From positions 62,001-126,000 of the forward strand of contig NZ_JADFBX010000006.1 of assembly GCF_015223055.1 (NCBI RefSeq): a DNA stretch of 64,000 bases, given 5' to 3'. The translations under genes were made by a program, and so were the position numbers. Within the stretch, counting starts at the first letter, position 1. Each line of letters starts with the position of its first letter. The notes below the pieces were generated by a model. The model saw only the letters and a program-made list of their open reading frames with translations, did not search any database and had not been told where the DNA came from. Positions 43,669 to 52,239 of the stretch are shown here, piece after piece. The DNA is from Pedobacter sp. MC2016-24 (GTDB taxonomy: Bacteria > Bacteroidota > Bacteroidia > Sphingobacteriales > Sphingobacteriaceae).

Positions 43669-43836
43669 TATGATCTTGAACAAATCACATGTAAACTCAG
43701 CCAGCGCATCCTCCAGTATACCGGAGTTTCGGTCTTCATCGGCATCAGTTTTACAAAAGCTCTGGCGAAAATCACCAACAAGATTGTCAGGAAACAGTGT
43801 TATGCAACCCATGTCTTTTGTTTGGATACCAAATAA
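43669..43836 (+). pseudogene. umuC: Decayed umuC fragment (Y-family DNA polymerase)
   Basis: The 55-codon frame from 43669 (no start codon) to TAA at 43834-43836 encodes a product beginning YDLEQITCKLSQRILQYTGV and continuing SVFIGISFTKALAKITNKIV. This aligns with the palm region of UmuC, where intact proteins have Y-DLE....I...VLQWTGIPVSVGIAPTKTLAKLANRLAKK. The catalytic N-terminal and the C-terminal little-finger parts are absent on both sides. It is a remnant of an error-prone polymerase gene. I noted 43516-43668 and 43837-43934 as AT-rich or non-coding. Confidence 0.65.
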
Positions 43837-43934
43837 AAAGTGACATGCTATTGGATGGGTTCATTGATTATCCCCGACAAGGAAAATAATTGGAAACAAC
43901 TGAACGCTTTCGGTGTTATTGAGAAACCAAATTT

Positions 43935-44105
43935 ATGAATATGGAACGCAAAAAGAACATCAACCCATTTATGGGTAACATTACAGAGAACTATCAGGTG
44001 GAATACTGGGCTGTAAAATTTGGTATCCGTCCAAATCTGCTCCGGGAAATTATGAAAACAACGGGTAATGAAGTTGCCGAAGTGCAAAAATATTTTAATA
44101 AGTAA
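43935..44105 (+). CDS. DUF3606 small protein
   Basis: 56 codons from ATG 43935 to TAA 44103-44105. The core (EYWAVKFGIRPNLLREIMK then TGNEVAEVQKYF) matches DUF3606: a YW motif, a helix with L, and V/Y near the end. It ends 4 bp before the glycosylase gene, with which it may be cotranscribed. Not a shadow of any larger gene. Function unknown. Confidence 0.7.
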   Translation: MNMERKKNINPFMGNITENYQVEYWAVKFGIRPNLLREIMKTTGNEVAEVQKYFNK

Positions 44106-44109
44106 ACTC

Positions 44110-44886
44110 ATGCCTGAATTACCTGATCTGGAAGTTTTTGCAGCCAACCTGCAGAAACGATTCAAAAGCAAAACCCTGGAAACCCTGGAAGTTAAAGTGG
44201 CTAAGAAATTGAATGTTTCTATTCAGGAGTTGAAGAATACCCTGGAAGGTCATCAGCTTGAAAAAGTAAGCAGGAGTGGAAAAACTTTGCAGTTACATTT
44301 TAAAAATGAGGCTGTATTGGGTTTGCACTTAATGCTTCATGGTGAGCTTAGGCCCTTAAACCCAGATGAGGAAGTGAAATTCCAGATTGTATCCTTTCAT
44401 TTCAAAGGTGGCGATGGTTTTGCATTATGCGACTTTCAAAAACAGGCGACCCCTACACTCAATCCGGAACTGTCTGAGGTGCCGGATGCGCTTGCTTTGA
44501 ACGAGGGATACCTAAGGGAATTGTTAGGGAAAAAGAAAGTGCAGATTAAAACTTTACTGATGGATCAGCAATTGATCAGAGGAATTGGCAATACCTATGC
44601 AGATGAGATTCTTTGGGAAGCGAAAATATCTCCTTTTTCCATCGCTAAATTCATTCCCGAGTCGGCTGTAAATGAATTGTTGCGGGCGATTAACCACGTA
44701 TTATGTAAAGAAACCGTTGACATCGGCAAAAAATTATGCGAAGCGTTAAACGGAGAAGTAAAGGATTTTTTAAGGGTTCACCGTTCAGATTTAAGTAAGA
44801 GCCCGACGGGGGCAGAGATTCAAATAGAGAAAAAAGGTGCAAGAAAAACTTATTTTACCGATGAGCAATTGTTATACACAGTTTAA
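44110..44886 (+). CDS. Fpg-family formamidopyrimidine-DNA glycosylase, zinc-less finger
   Basis: Start at 44110 gives MPELPDLEVFAANLQKRF with catalytic P2 and E3 (the frame extends to 44068 but that part is over the DUF3606 end). 258 residues. SRSGKTLQLHFKNEAVLG carries the conserved Lys, QLIRGIGNTYADEILWEAKI is the H2TH part. The C-terminal finger (RVHRSDLSKSPTGAEIQIEK then KGARKTYF) has no cysteines, so it is a zinc-less variant as in NEIL1-type and plant proteins. Removes oxidised purines/pyrimidines and nicks abasic sites. A second, unrelated family member lies at 39757-40491. Confidence 0.88.
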   Translation: MPELPDLEVFAANLQKRFKSKTLETLEVKVAKKLNVSIQELKNTLEGHQLEKVSRSGKTLQLHFKNEAVLGLHLMLHGELRPLNPDEEVKFQIVSFHFKGGDGFALCDFQKQATPTLNPELSEVPDALALNEGYLRELLGKKKVQIKTLLMDQQLIRGIGNTYADEILWEAKISPFSIAKFIPESAVNELLRAINHVLCKETVDIGKKLCEALNGEVKDFLRVHRSDLSKSPTGAEIQIEKKGARKTYFTDEQLLYTV

Positions 44887-45181
44887 GGAAAACCACACGG
44901 AGAATTTAAATCTTTTGCTGGTTAACCGTTTTGATGAAATTTTACAAGTAAGTTCTTTTTCCGGGGACGTCTCTTTTGATGTTTATGTTAGAACCGGCGT
45001 AACGGTACCGGTTTTTGTTAAAAAATTGAATGCGTATGCTTTAGCACTTATGAAAGCTGATGCCATGAATGGCGTGAAAGTTTGTTTTAGGATATACCAG
45101 AACAGGGCGTTGATGCATGAACTGTATTACAACGGTCAGGATAGCGAAATTGTAATGGATCCGTATTTTTCGCTAATTTAG
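44861..45181 (+). CDS. Hypothetical protein
   Basis: 106 residues from the ATG at 44861 (MSNCYTQFKENHTENLNLLL); the frame begins at 44837. It overlaps the end of the glycosylase by 26 bp. Mixed alpha/beta pattern without signal or membrane segment. No family recognised. Followed 7 bp later by another unknown gene. Confidence 0.55.
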   Translation: MSNCYTQFKENHTENLNLLLVNRFDEILQVSSFSGDVSFDVYVRTGVTVPVFVKKLNAYALALMKADAMNGVKVCFRIYQNRALMHELYYNGQDSEIVMDPYFSLI

Positions 45182-45188
45182 TGTCCCA

Positions 45189-45590
45189 ATGACTCAAGTA
45201 AAATTTAACTGTCCGGAAGATCTTCATCAAATGCTGTTCAATCAGGGGCTGGATTTCAGGGGACTAATAAACGAAGTGCTGTTTGGTGCTATAAAAGGGA
45301 ATCAGGAAAGTTTAGTCAAGTTAAAAAATGCATTGTTATCCTTTCATATCAAAGAAAGCGAATTCCCGGAAATCGTTAAACTGGAAATCAATGATACTTC
45401 TATAAATTCGAGTACCGGAAAAGGGCAGGTTGTTTTTGAGTATACCCTTGGATATAGCAATACCTGCGCCGGAACGCGTACCGATATTCTAAAAAAAGAT
45501 AGGGTCAATTTTAGATTGGATACGGTCAATAATCTAGTTGTGTTTTCATTGATGGAACTTGAATTACGATCTACTGCTGACGAATTTTGA
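45189..45590 (+). CDS. Hypothetical protein
   Basis: A 133-residue soluble protein (MTQVKFNCPEDLHQMLFNQG). The C-terminal half is beta-rich (GKGQVVFEYTLGYSNTCAGT; VNFRLDTVNNLVVFSLMELE). No family recognised. It may be cotranscribed with the gene at 44861. Confidence 0.6.
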   Translation: MTQVKFNCPEDLHQMLFNQGLDFRGLINEVLFGAIKGNQESLVKLKNALLSFHIKESEFPEIVKLEINDTSINSSTGKGQVVFEYTLGYSNTCAGTRTDILKKDRVNFRLDTVNNLVVFSLMELELRSTADEF

Positions 45591-45739
45591 CACTTGAACA
45601 CACCAATTACGGCGCTCTATAAATTTAACAAGATACTAAATGTATTCGTTTGCGATAAAGTAACATCGTGATATTAGGATGCCAGCTATGAGAGTAGTTG
45701 GTTTCTATTGAAATCAAAGCCGTTAATATTAATAAGGTT

Positions 45740-46579
45740 TCATCCGTTGTACGCCATTGCTTTAGAAAGCTCCTCATTCAGTAAATAATCTGCCTTTAGC
45801 TTATCCAGTTTGGCCATGGCACGGTTGTATGCATCTTCGCCGAGCAAAAGATACAGTGGTGGATTTTCCATATGAGCAGTATCAATGATCGCAGCTGCAG
45901 CTTTTTCTGGATCGCCACTTTGCTTACCATCGTTTTTCAGTAGCATTTCCTGTGCACGATGCATTGTGGTATATTCCGAAATGGTGTGCTTTGCAACGTT
46001 GATGGAATCCGGATGTAGGAAATTGGTGCGGAATGCTCCTGGAGCAACAACAGTAACTTTGACTCCAAATTCAGCAACGTCCTGAGCAAGAACCTCAGAT
46101 AATCCTACAATCGAATATTTAGTGGCTGCATAAACTGACCAGCCCGTCATGGCTGTTATGCCAGCTATTGATGATATATTGATGATGTGTCCTGACATTT
46201 GGCTTCTCATGTATGGCATTACCAACCTGATTACATTCAACGTTCCGAAAACATTTATTTCGAAGCTGTTGCGCGTCTCGCGATCGCTTAATTCTTCAAT
46301 GCTGCCACCTATGCCATAGCCGGCATTGTTGATCACAACATCAATACTTTTAAAGGCTAAATTAGCCTGATGTATTGCGCATCCAACGCTATCCTCATTG
46401 CCAAGGTCAACTTGTAATGGGAGGAAGTTGGGTGCAGTAATACCCACTGCAGTGATCAGTGCGTCTAAGTCGCGCGAGGTTGCAGCAACGTTCTGACCTG
46501 CTTCAAGTAATTGTTTTACCAGGATTAGGCCAAGTCCTTTAGACGCGCCTGTAATAAACCAAGTTCTGATGTTCTTCAT
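45740..46579 (-). CDS. Short-chain dehydrogenase/reductase
   Basis: ATG at 46579 (MKNIRTWFITGASKGLGLIL); the frame upstream to 46639 is not needed. About 279 residues, classical SDR: TGASKGLG (NAD(P) binding), NNAGYG, catalytic Ser in INISSIAG and YAATK (Tyr/Lys). The substrate is unknown. It is 82 bp from an AraC-type regulator on the same strand, which probably controls it. Confidence 0.9.
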   Translation of the reverse strand: MKNIRTWFITGASKGLGLILVKQLLEAGQNVAATSRDLDALITAVGITAPNFLPLQVDLGNEDSVGCAIHQANLAFKSIDVVINNAGYGIGGSIEELSDRETRNSFEINVFGTLNVIRLVMPYMRSQMSGHIINISSIAGITAMTGWSVYAATKYSIVGLSEVLAQDVAEFGVKVTVVAPGAFRTNFLHPDSINVAKHTISEYTTMHRAQEMLLKNDGKQSGDPEKAAAAIIDTAHMENPPLYLLLGEDAYNRAMAKLDKLKADYLLNEELSKAMAYNG

Positions 46580-46660
46580 ATTCCGTATTGCTTTGAGCAT
46601 ACAAAAGTACCCTGAAACAACAAATAAACTATACGTCAATCAAACCAATTGTTACGAAAT

Positions 46661-47563
46661 TCAAACAATTCGAAATGCCGAAGGAGTAGTGTTGGTCTGT
46701 TTTTTGAAAAAGTTGTTGAAATGGGTGGGTGCTTCAAAGCCCAGACAATAACTGATTTCGGAAACATTCCAGTTTGTATGGCGTAAAAGTGCCCTTGCTT
46801 CGCTGGCCAACCGCTCCATAATATGGTCCGTTGTGGTTTTTCCAGTCGTTTGACGTACAGCCCGGTTGAGGTGGTTTACGTGTACAGAGAGTTGGTCTGC
46901 AAAATCCTTTGCTGAACGTAGCCCGAATCTTTGCGATGGGGATTCAATGGGAAACTGTCGTTCAAGAAGCTCTGTAAAGATCGAGGTAATCCGCGAGTTG
47001 GCATCCGGGTGCTGATATAGCCGGTCCGAAGGTTGTATCTTCATTGCATAGTGGATCAATTCAGTAACATAACTGCGTAATAGATCGTATTTATAGATGT
47101 AGTCAGAATTGAGTTCTGCAATCATCTTGTCGAAAATAGCAAATACGAACGCTTGCTGGGCTTCATTCAATATGTAGATGGGATTTGCCCCGGGAGCAAA
47201 CATCGGCAATTGATTGACATTGTTGCGCTGCGCCTCGGTAAAGAAAGCTTCTTTGTAAATACAGAACCGGCCTGAATGTGTGTTGTTCAGGTTCTCAAAA
47301 GTATAGGGAACGATTGGATTAAAGAAAATCAATGCTGTTCCGTCTAATTCTATACTTTTATCGGCATAATGTACTACGCCTTTACCAATGAATAAACTAA
47401 TTTTATAAAAATCCCGACGACTGTATTGGACCGGCTTTGCTCCGGGCATATAGCAGTCCTCAGTCCTAAAGACATTGAAGTGCCCGATATCCTGACTGAG
47501 ATTCTCAGGCAACCAATTAAACTTTTGTTTGTAAAAATCTTCTAATGTTTCCTTACGTGGCAT
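46661..47563 (-). CDS. AraC-family transcriptional regulator
   Basis: A 300-residue protein with the DNA-binding HTH pair at the C-terminus (SAKDFADQLSVHVNHLNRAV, RQTTGKTTTDHIMERLASEA and WNVSEISYCLGFEAPTHFNN then FFKKQTNTTPSAFR). The N-terminal domain is of the AraC cupin type (QYSRRDFYKISLFIGKGVVH). It precedes the SDR gene on the same strand. Confidence 0.92.
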   Translation of the reverse strand: MPRKETLEDFYKQKFNWLPENLSQDIGHFNVFRTEDCYMPGAKPVQYSRRDFYKISLFIGKGVVHYADKSIELDGTALIFFNPIVPYTFENLNNTHSGRFCIYKEAFFTEAQRNNVNQLPMFAPGANPIYILNEAQQAFVFAIFDKMIAELNSDYIYKYDLLRSYVTELIHYAMKIQPSDRLYQHPDANSRITSIFTELLERQFPIESPSQRFGLRSAKDFADQLSVHVNHLNRAVRQTTGKTTTDHIMERLASEARALLRHTNWNVSEISYCLGFEAPTHFNNFFKKQTNTTPSAFRIV

Positions 47564-47704
47564 GAGGCAAAGTTACACAATTCAAACTATATTTGAGTAA
47601 AGCTTGTGGTTGATGATAAAACTTCTATTGCTAACTTAAGAGAGTTGATCTGATTTTATCACTAACAACGGTTTTCATATTAGGTTACAGTCAGAGCATA
47701 CGTT

Positions 47705-48904
47705 TTAATTAAAATCTGGTAATTCTATTTTGTCTTTAGTGATATCCTTTTCTTTACTGACAAAGAGTTTGCTGATTATTTTTACTGGACGGCTTGCCAT
47801 AATTCCGGCTACGGTATTAACCAGCGATACACCAAACCTGGTTTTTGGATGAGCCAGCCAGGGTACCCCAGGCGGTAGCTGCTGGACGTCTTCAACATAT
47901 GGACGCATGCGTTTTTCATAAGCAAGAAATGCATCCTCATGTTTGTCGTGCCGGGAAAGTTCTCCGGCTAATAAATAAGCGCCAACCATGGCCAACGTGG
48001 TGCCCATACCCGTTAGGGGAGTAGGGCAATAAGCTGCATCGCCAATCATACCTGAACGGCCATTGAACCATCTTGGGGCATGTATCTGGCTGATACCATC
48101 AAAATATACGTCATCGTTTTTTTCGATCTCTTCCATTAAACGGCGCTCTTCCCATCCGGCACCTGAAAGTTTTTCCTTTAATAATTGCTTCTGTTCCCCG
48201 TCTGGCAATTCTTGATAACCCATACGGTCTGAAAGGAAAGAGAACGAAGCCCGCATCGTGCCATGATTATCTGGTCGGATCAACAACACCCTTGATCCTG
48301 GAGCTGTGTACCAGCGTGCCCACTTTGTATCTGTTTCTTTTTTAGGGATGGTATACCATGCATTATAAAGCCCAACAAATTTAATTTTAGGTTCATCACC
48401 AAAAAGGAGTTGCCTTGTGGTAGAGCGGACACCATCTGCAGCAATGAGCAGATCAAATACTGCATTTTCTCCATCGCTGTAAGTTACCTTAACGCTTGAA
48501 TCATCCTGATTTATGGTCTTAATGTATTTACCAAAAATATAGTTTACCTGGTCTTTTGTTCTGTTGTATAGAATATTGACCAGGTCGCCTCTCAGGATTT
48601 CAGCTTCGCTGGTAAAGCTATCACCGTCACCCATCGGAAATGCTGCTTCAATCTTGTTGTCACGGTTTACAAATTGAAGACCGATCTCACCAGTATTTGC
48701 TTTCAGGATTTCTTTTTCTATATCCATCATCCTTGCTATAGCACGTCCTGCACCTCTGATGTCCAAATTTTGGCCGCCAAGCCGTAATGATTTTGAACGT
48801 TCTATCAAAGTCACATCAAATCCGTATTTGGTCAGCCAGAAAGCCAGTGTTGGACCAGCGATACTGGCTCCGGATACCAACACTTTTTTTACCTTATTTT
48901 TCAT
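47705..48904 (-). CDS. FAD-dependent monooxygenase (PHBH family)
   Basis: A 399-residue flavoprotein: the Rossmann motif VLVSGASIAGPTLAFWLTKY (a G-A-S-I-A-G variant), IERSKSLRLGGQNLDIRGAG, the second FAD motif LLIAADGVRSTTRQLLFGDE and GMIGDAAYCPTPLTGMGTTL. Hydroxylates small aromatic or polyketide-like molecules in this family; the substrate here cannot be read. No linked biosynthetic genes are seen. Confidence 0.9.
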   Translation of the reverse strand: MKNKVKKVLVSGASIAGPTLAFWLTKYGFDVTLIERSKSLRLGGQNLDIRGAGRAIARMMDIEKEILKANTGEIGLQFVNRDNKIEAAFPMGDGDSFTSEAEILRGDLVNILYNRTKDQVNYIFGKYIKTINQDDSSVKVTYSDGENAVFDLLIAADGVRSTTRQLLFGDEPKIKFVGLYNAWYTIPKKETDTKWARWYTAPGSRVLLIRPDNHGTMRASFSFLSDRMGYQELPDGEQKQLLKEKLSGAGWEERRLMEEIEKNDDVYFDGISQIHAPRWFNGRSGMIGDAAYCPTPLTGMGTTLAMVGAYLLAGELSRHDKHEDAFLAYEKRMRPYVEDVQQLPPGVPWLAHPKTRFGVSLVNTVAGIMASRPVKIISKLFVSKEKDITKDKIELPDFN

Positions 48905-49102
48905 ATTTCTGGTTGTTTAAATTTCGCTCGTATGCTAGTTGTGCTGCAGCCATTTGTTTTTATTCAGAACATTTGTCTTCAACACCAAAAATACCATAAA
49001 GTTTTTCTTCATTGATGAAGTACCGAAAATTGAATGATGCCAGGTTTGCTTCAGGATGTGTAAATTAGCATGAGTTCTTGTTCAACATTAAAGTTTAGAA
49101 TT

Positions 49103-49753
49103 ATGAAAAAAATAGTTTGGGTCTTGACCTGCTGTATACTGGTCTCTTCCTGTCGAAACTCCGCTAACAAGGAAAGCAAAAGCAACAGAGATACAGTGCA
49201 GGCGGGCAGTCAGTTGCAGGGGTCAACAGCAAATGCCGATAGTTTAAGTGAAAATTGGATAGATAGCTTCAAAGACTTCAGAATGGCAGTATATCATAAA
49301 GATAAGGAGAAGCTAAAAGGTTATTTTAGTTTTCCTCTTACTGCAGAGGGATCCTCCATTTTAGCGCTTTGTAAATTAACTGACGTGGAAACCAATGCCC
49401 GAAACCAGGAAGTACCCAATCCGGAGTTATTTTATGAAAGGGATTTTGATCACTGCTATCAGCAAATTTTTGATTCGAAATTTATTCGGGCCGTATTGAA
49501 ATTGAAATCGGCAGATTTATATCAAAAACACAACGCTTCGACTCATGAATTCCCAGATCCATCCAGTCCATACACCTTGCATGCCAGTTATGATGAGGAA
49601 TCGAAAATGCTTCAACTGAATATGGCCTTTCGTAATAATGGGACTGATAGTGATGGAGAATATGTCAGTGAAGGCGAACATAACATTGTTTACGTTTTTG
49701 ATATCATTGATGGTAAAAAGCTCATGTTCAGAAAAATTGTATTGGCCGGATAG
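49103..49753 (+). CDS. Hypothetical lipoprotein
   Basis: ATG at 49103 (MKKIVWVLTCCILVSSCRNS) sets a lipobox VSSC; an ATG-less extension to 49070 is not needed. About 216 residues. The body (DSFKDFRMAVYHKDKEKLKG then YFSFPLTAEG) suggests an NTF2-like or DUF4348-like fold, without confidence. No family recognised. Confidence 0.65.
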   Translation: MKKIVWVLTCCILVSSCRNSANKESKSNRDTVQAGSQLQGSTANADSLSENWIDSFKDFRMAVYHKDKEKLKGYFSFPLTAEGSSILALCKLTDVETNARNQEVPNPELFYERDFDHCYQQIFDSKFIRAVLKLKSADLYQKHNASTHEFPDPSSPYTLHASYDEESKMLQLNMAFRNNGTDSDGEYVSEGEHNIVYVFDIIDGKKLMFRKIVLAG

Positions 49754-49776
49754 CTCCGGAATACGTATTGTAGATA

Positions 49777-49798
49777 TATCTCACAATATTGTGAGATA
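49777..49798. promoter_or_regulatory. 22-bp perfect palindrome, possible operator
   Basis: TATCTCACAAT followed directly by ATTGTGAGATA is a perfect palindrome with no loop, so more likely a dimeric-regulator site than a terminator. It lies just upstream of a TATATTTG box (49826-49833) that resembles a Bacteroidota -10 (-7) motif. The gene that would be controlled is at 50087, or the degenerate frame at 49942. Confidence 0.45.
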
Positions 49799-49825
49799 AA
49801 ATTCTTTAGTTTTAAAATCGGAACT

Positions 49826-49833
49826 TATATTTG
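49826..49833 (+). promoter_or_regulatory. Putative -7 box (TATATTTG)
   Basis: Matches the Bacteroidota TAnnTTTG consensus; the -33 region (TTTAG near 49805) is weak. About 250 bp before the membrane protein at 50087. Confidence 0.3.
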
Positions 49834-49941
49834 TTATCAGAGTTTTAACAAGATCCGATTTGTCAAATTTTAATAAGAATTGCTAAAATACAATGCGCTC
49901 TGAAGCCAAAGTGCTTCCCGAAACAAAACTACATTGCTAAA

Positions 49942-50082
49942 ATGAAACATCAAGACGATTACAAGGTTAATGACTAAACGTTCTAATCTCTCCTGAATGG
50001 TTCTTTTAGCAATGGTTTTGCCATCGGACCAGATGGCTTAATTCTGCTGCCGGAGCATTTGAAAATTGACTATACGCGTTAA
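49942..50082 (+). pseudogene. Degenerate small ORF with two internal stops
   Basis: The frame from ATG 49942 (MKHQDDYKVND, stop, TF, stop, SLLNGSFSNGFAIGPDGLIL then LPEHLKIDYTR) ends at TAA 50080-50082, and contains TAA at two places. The last 30 codons have a coding-like feel. It may be a decayed gene or chance. The 333-bp interval 49754-50086 holds only this, the palindrome and a promoter. Confidence 0.25.
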
Positions 50083-50086
50083 ACCT

Positions 50087-51184
50087 ATGATTTTTATTTT
50101 AATCTTCTTCTTCTTTGTTTTAATCCTCAGTGTGACCGTGGTCACGCTAAAGGGCGTAAAAAAGGACATTCCGGTTCCGGAGCTGATATTAGCTACCTGC
50201 TATTTGCTTTCAATTGGGGCAATGTGTATCGGATTGATGATTCACCAGGCAGAATATCATACTGCGATAGACCCGGTGGATGGTTTATGTTACATCCCTT
50301 TTGGTGGGAAACACATCATCTCTTTAGTCTCTTATTTTGTGGCCTTTCATGCCGCAGTATTCTTGTTGTGGACTAAAGGAAGCCAATTACCGCCACTGGC
50401 TAATGTACTTTGTCTCAGTTTTATCATTACGGGCATTGTCATTAACATATTGGTCTTGCTACAAGTCTCGGTTCATGATACGAGTAGTATTGAAAGTTAT
50501 AGTCGTTCAGGTCATGCGGTGCTGTTTGTGTTTACGCCGGTTTTGGGAATTTTTATAGCCATTCTTCTGATCGTGGGGGTTGTGAAGAAAGGTATGATTG
50601 CTGCGCATGACCGGATGTATACCAATAAATTCCTGAACAGGTTGAATCTTTTTCTTGCTCAAAAAAGTAATCTGCCATTTTGGGCAGTAATCCTGATTAT
50701 TCCGCTCTTGCTGGCTGTTACGGTGCTGCTTTTATTACTAGGCCAGGATCCGGATTCCATGGTAAAGGTGTTCACCGAAACCACTACCTGGAGATTTTCA
50801 AGGCAAATGCATCCACCGGTTCTTGACCATAGGGGACACTACCTGTGTACGGTAGCCGTTTCTGGAAATCCAAAAATAGTAAAGCCCATCAGACTGGGTT
50901 TTAGGGCTGGCAGAACGATTGTGGTAAACCGTCAATTGCTGATCGCAAATGCTTTTGAAGAAATGATCCAGGATTTTTCTCCAGCAATTCATCGTGTTAT
51001 TCGACGCAATTATGATGTGTATGGTTATAATTTATCCAGAAGGATCAATAATGAAAGCATGTCAAACTTAACTTACCTGCTGATGAAACCTTTAGAATGG
51101 TTTTTTCTAATTTGTTTATACCTCTTTACAGAAAAACCTGAACAGCGGATCAACAGACAATATGCAATGTCAACACCTGCTTAA
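50087..51184 (+). CDS. Multi-span membrane protein (DUF6688-like)
   Basis: ATG at 50087 (MIFILIFFFFVLILSVTVVT); the frame starts at a TTG at 50066. About 365 residues with seven hydrophobic segments, then a soluble C-terminal domain with RQMHPPVLDHRGHYLCTVAV, IRLGFRAGRTIVVNRQLLIA and MIQDFSPAIHRVIRRNYDVY. I believe this matches DUF6688, but the name is from memory. Function unknown. A single gene with its own leader. Confidence 0.72.
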   Translation: MIFILIFFFFVLILSVTVVTLKGVKKDIPVPELILATCYLLSIGAMCIGLMIHQAEYHTAIDPVDGLCYIPFGGKHIISLVSYFVAFHAAVFLLWTKGSQLPPLANVLCLSFIITGIVINILVLLQVSVHDTSSIESYSRSGHAVLFVFTPVLGIFIAILLIVGVVKKGMIAAHDRMYTNKFLNRLNLFLAQKSNLPFWAVILIIPLLLAVTVLLLLLGQDPDSMVKVFTETTTWRFSRQMHPPVLDHRGHYLCTVAVSGNPKIVKPIRLGFRAGRTIVVNRQLLIANAFEEMIQDFSPAIHRVIRRNYDVYGYNLSRRINNESMSNLTYLLMKPLEWFFLICLYLFTEKPEQRINRQYAMSTPA

Positions 51185-51222
51185 ATCAACCCCTGAAAGC
51201 TATAGCACCTTGATGTCATTGG

Positions 51223-51573
51223 TTAAATGTGTGACAATATGTTGATTAATTTGTTAAAAGGATCGCGCACAAAAAATCTGCGAACACCCCAGGGTTCATC
51301 AAGCGGTCCATATTCAATGGGGATTCCGGCTTCTTTGATTCGTTTAAGAACTTCAGCAATATCGTCCACTTCAATAGATAAATCAGGTACCTGCGTGCCA
51401 GATCCCCCTGTCATGGCAAAGCTGATCTGTATGCTTTGGAGTTCATCAGATCCATAGGTTTGTATCCAACCGTGGTCCATTAGTAAATTCAGTCCAAGTA
51501 TGTCCTGGTAGAATTGTTTAGCTGCATCAAGGTTATGTGTGGATATATTCGTAACGATTCTTTTAACATTCAT
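51223..51573 (-). CDS. VOC-family (glyoxalase/bleomycin-resistance-like) protein
   Basis: ATG at 51573 (MNVKRIVTNISTHNLDAAKQ) starts the vicinal-oxygen-chelate fold; about 116 residues. FYQDILGLNLLMDHGWIQTY and SIEVDDIAEVLKRIKEAGIP and GVRRFFVRDPFNKLINIL are typical. Metal-binding His are not all evident. Substrate unknown. Converges with the membrane protein upstream. Confidence 0.85.
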   Translation of the reverse strand: MNVKRIVTNISTHNLDAAKQFYQDILGLNLLMDHGWIQTYGSDELQSIQISFAMTGGSGTQVPDLSIEVDDIAEVLKRIKEAGIPIEYGPLDEPWGVRRFFVRDPFNKLINILSHI

Positions 51574-51641
51574 GAATTGTAAATCTTGCACCAAAATAAA
51601 AAATGATTATGGATTAAGAATAAAATGAGCATCTTAAATCT

Positions 51642-52124
51642 ATGAAAACATTCATCACAACAATATTTTTGGCCGCCTTCGCATACGGGTGTACACCAAA
51701 GCCAGAGAAAAAAAATCATACAGCTCCCGCTGTGCAAAAACATTTTCCAAATACATTGATGAATAAAAAATTTCACACAGAAAAGCTAATCGGACTTTCA
51801 GTGGATGATTCAGATCACACACTCATCGATGCAAAACAGGCTGGTGAATGGGTTGGAAATACCATAAGATTTAAGGACAACATACATTTTGTTAGTGCCT
51901 ATGAAGCTTGGTATGGTAACGATTGTTTTACCACTGTTTTTGGTAGATATTATTTTGTTGACAGTTTAAAAGTGCGTTTTTATACAGATAGTATCGCGCA
52001 TTCTGGTGAATGTGAGGCACCAATGGAATATACAAAATCCAGACCGGGCTTAGACCTATATCTTGTAAAAGGAAATGATGGCCAGTTACAGCTTAACCAC
52101 AAGCCGGCCCACCTAAAAAACTAG
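51642..52124 (+). CDS. Hypothetical lipoprotein
   Basis: A 160-residue lipoprotein (lipobox AYGC, Cys17). The remainder (GEWVGNTIRFKDNIHFVSAY; CFTTVFGRYYFVDSLKVRFY) is beta-rich, possibly lipocalin-like. No family recognised. Confidence 0.65.
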   Translation: MKTFITTIFLAAFAYGCTPKPEKKNHTAPAVQKHFPNTLMNKKFHTEKLIGLSVDDSDHTLIDAKQAGEWVGNTIRFKDNIHFVSAYEAWYGNDCFTTVFGRYYFVDSLKVRFYTDSIAHSGECEAPMEYTKSRPGLDLYLVKGNDGQLQLNHKPAHLKN

Positions 52125-52160
52125 GGTTTATTTTTAATAGTTCATATTGATATGGATGTA

Positions 52161-52185
52161 TTATTTATTGTAATTCAATAAATAA
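52161..52185. promoter_or_regulatory. 10-bp inverted repeat upstream of the DUF2975/HTH promoter
   Basis: TTATTTATTG and CAATAAATAA enclose 5 nt. It lies directly upstream of the -33 TTG at 52189, so it may be an operator for the HTH regulator encoded downstream, or a terminator for the lipoprotein gene ending at 52124. Confidence 0.4.
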
Positions 52186-52188
52186 ATA

Positions 52189-52217
52189 TTGTTTTATAAT
52201 ATATAGTTTTATATTTG
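52189..52217 (+). promoter_or_regulatory. Bacteroidota-type promoter
   Basis: TTG at 52189-52191 and TATATTTG at 52210-52217 with an 18-bp spacer. It fits the -33 TTG / -7 TAnnTTTG consensus and sits 22 bp before the ATG at 52240. Confidence 0.55.
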
Positions 52218-52239
52218 TCTGACAATATATTACTAAATC

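Noticed and set aside
43671..43842. ATG-started frame (MILNKSHVNSASASSS) over the umuC remnant
   Set aside because: Its product is Ser-rich without pattern, while the +1 frame aligns with UmuC, so the latter is real.
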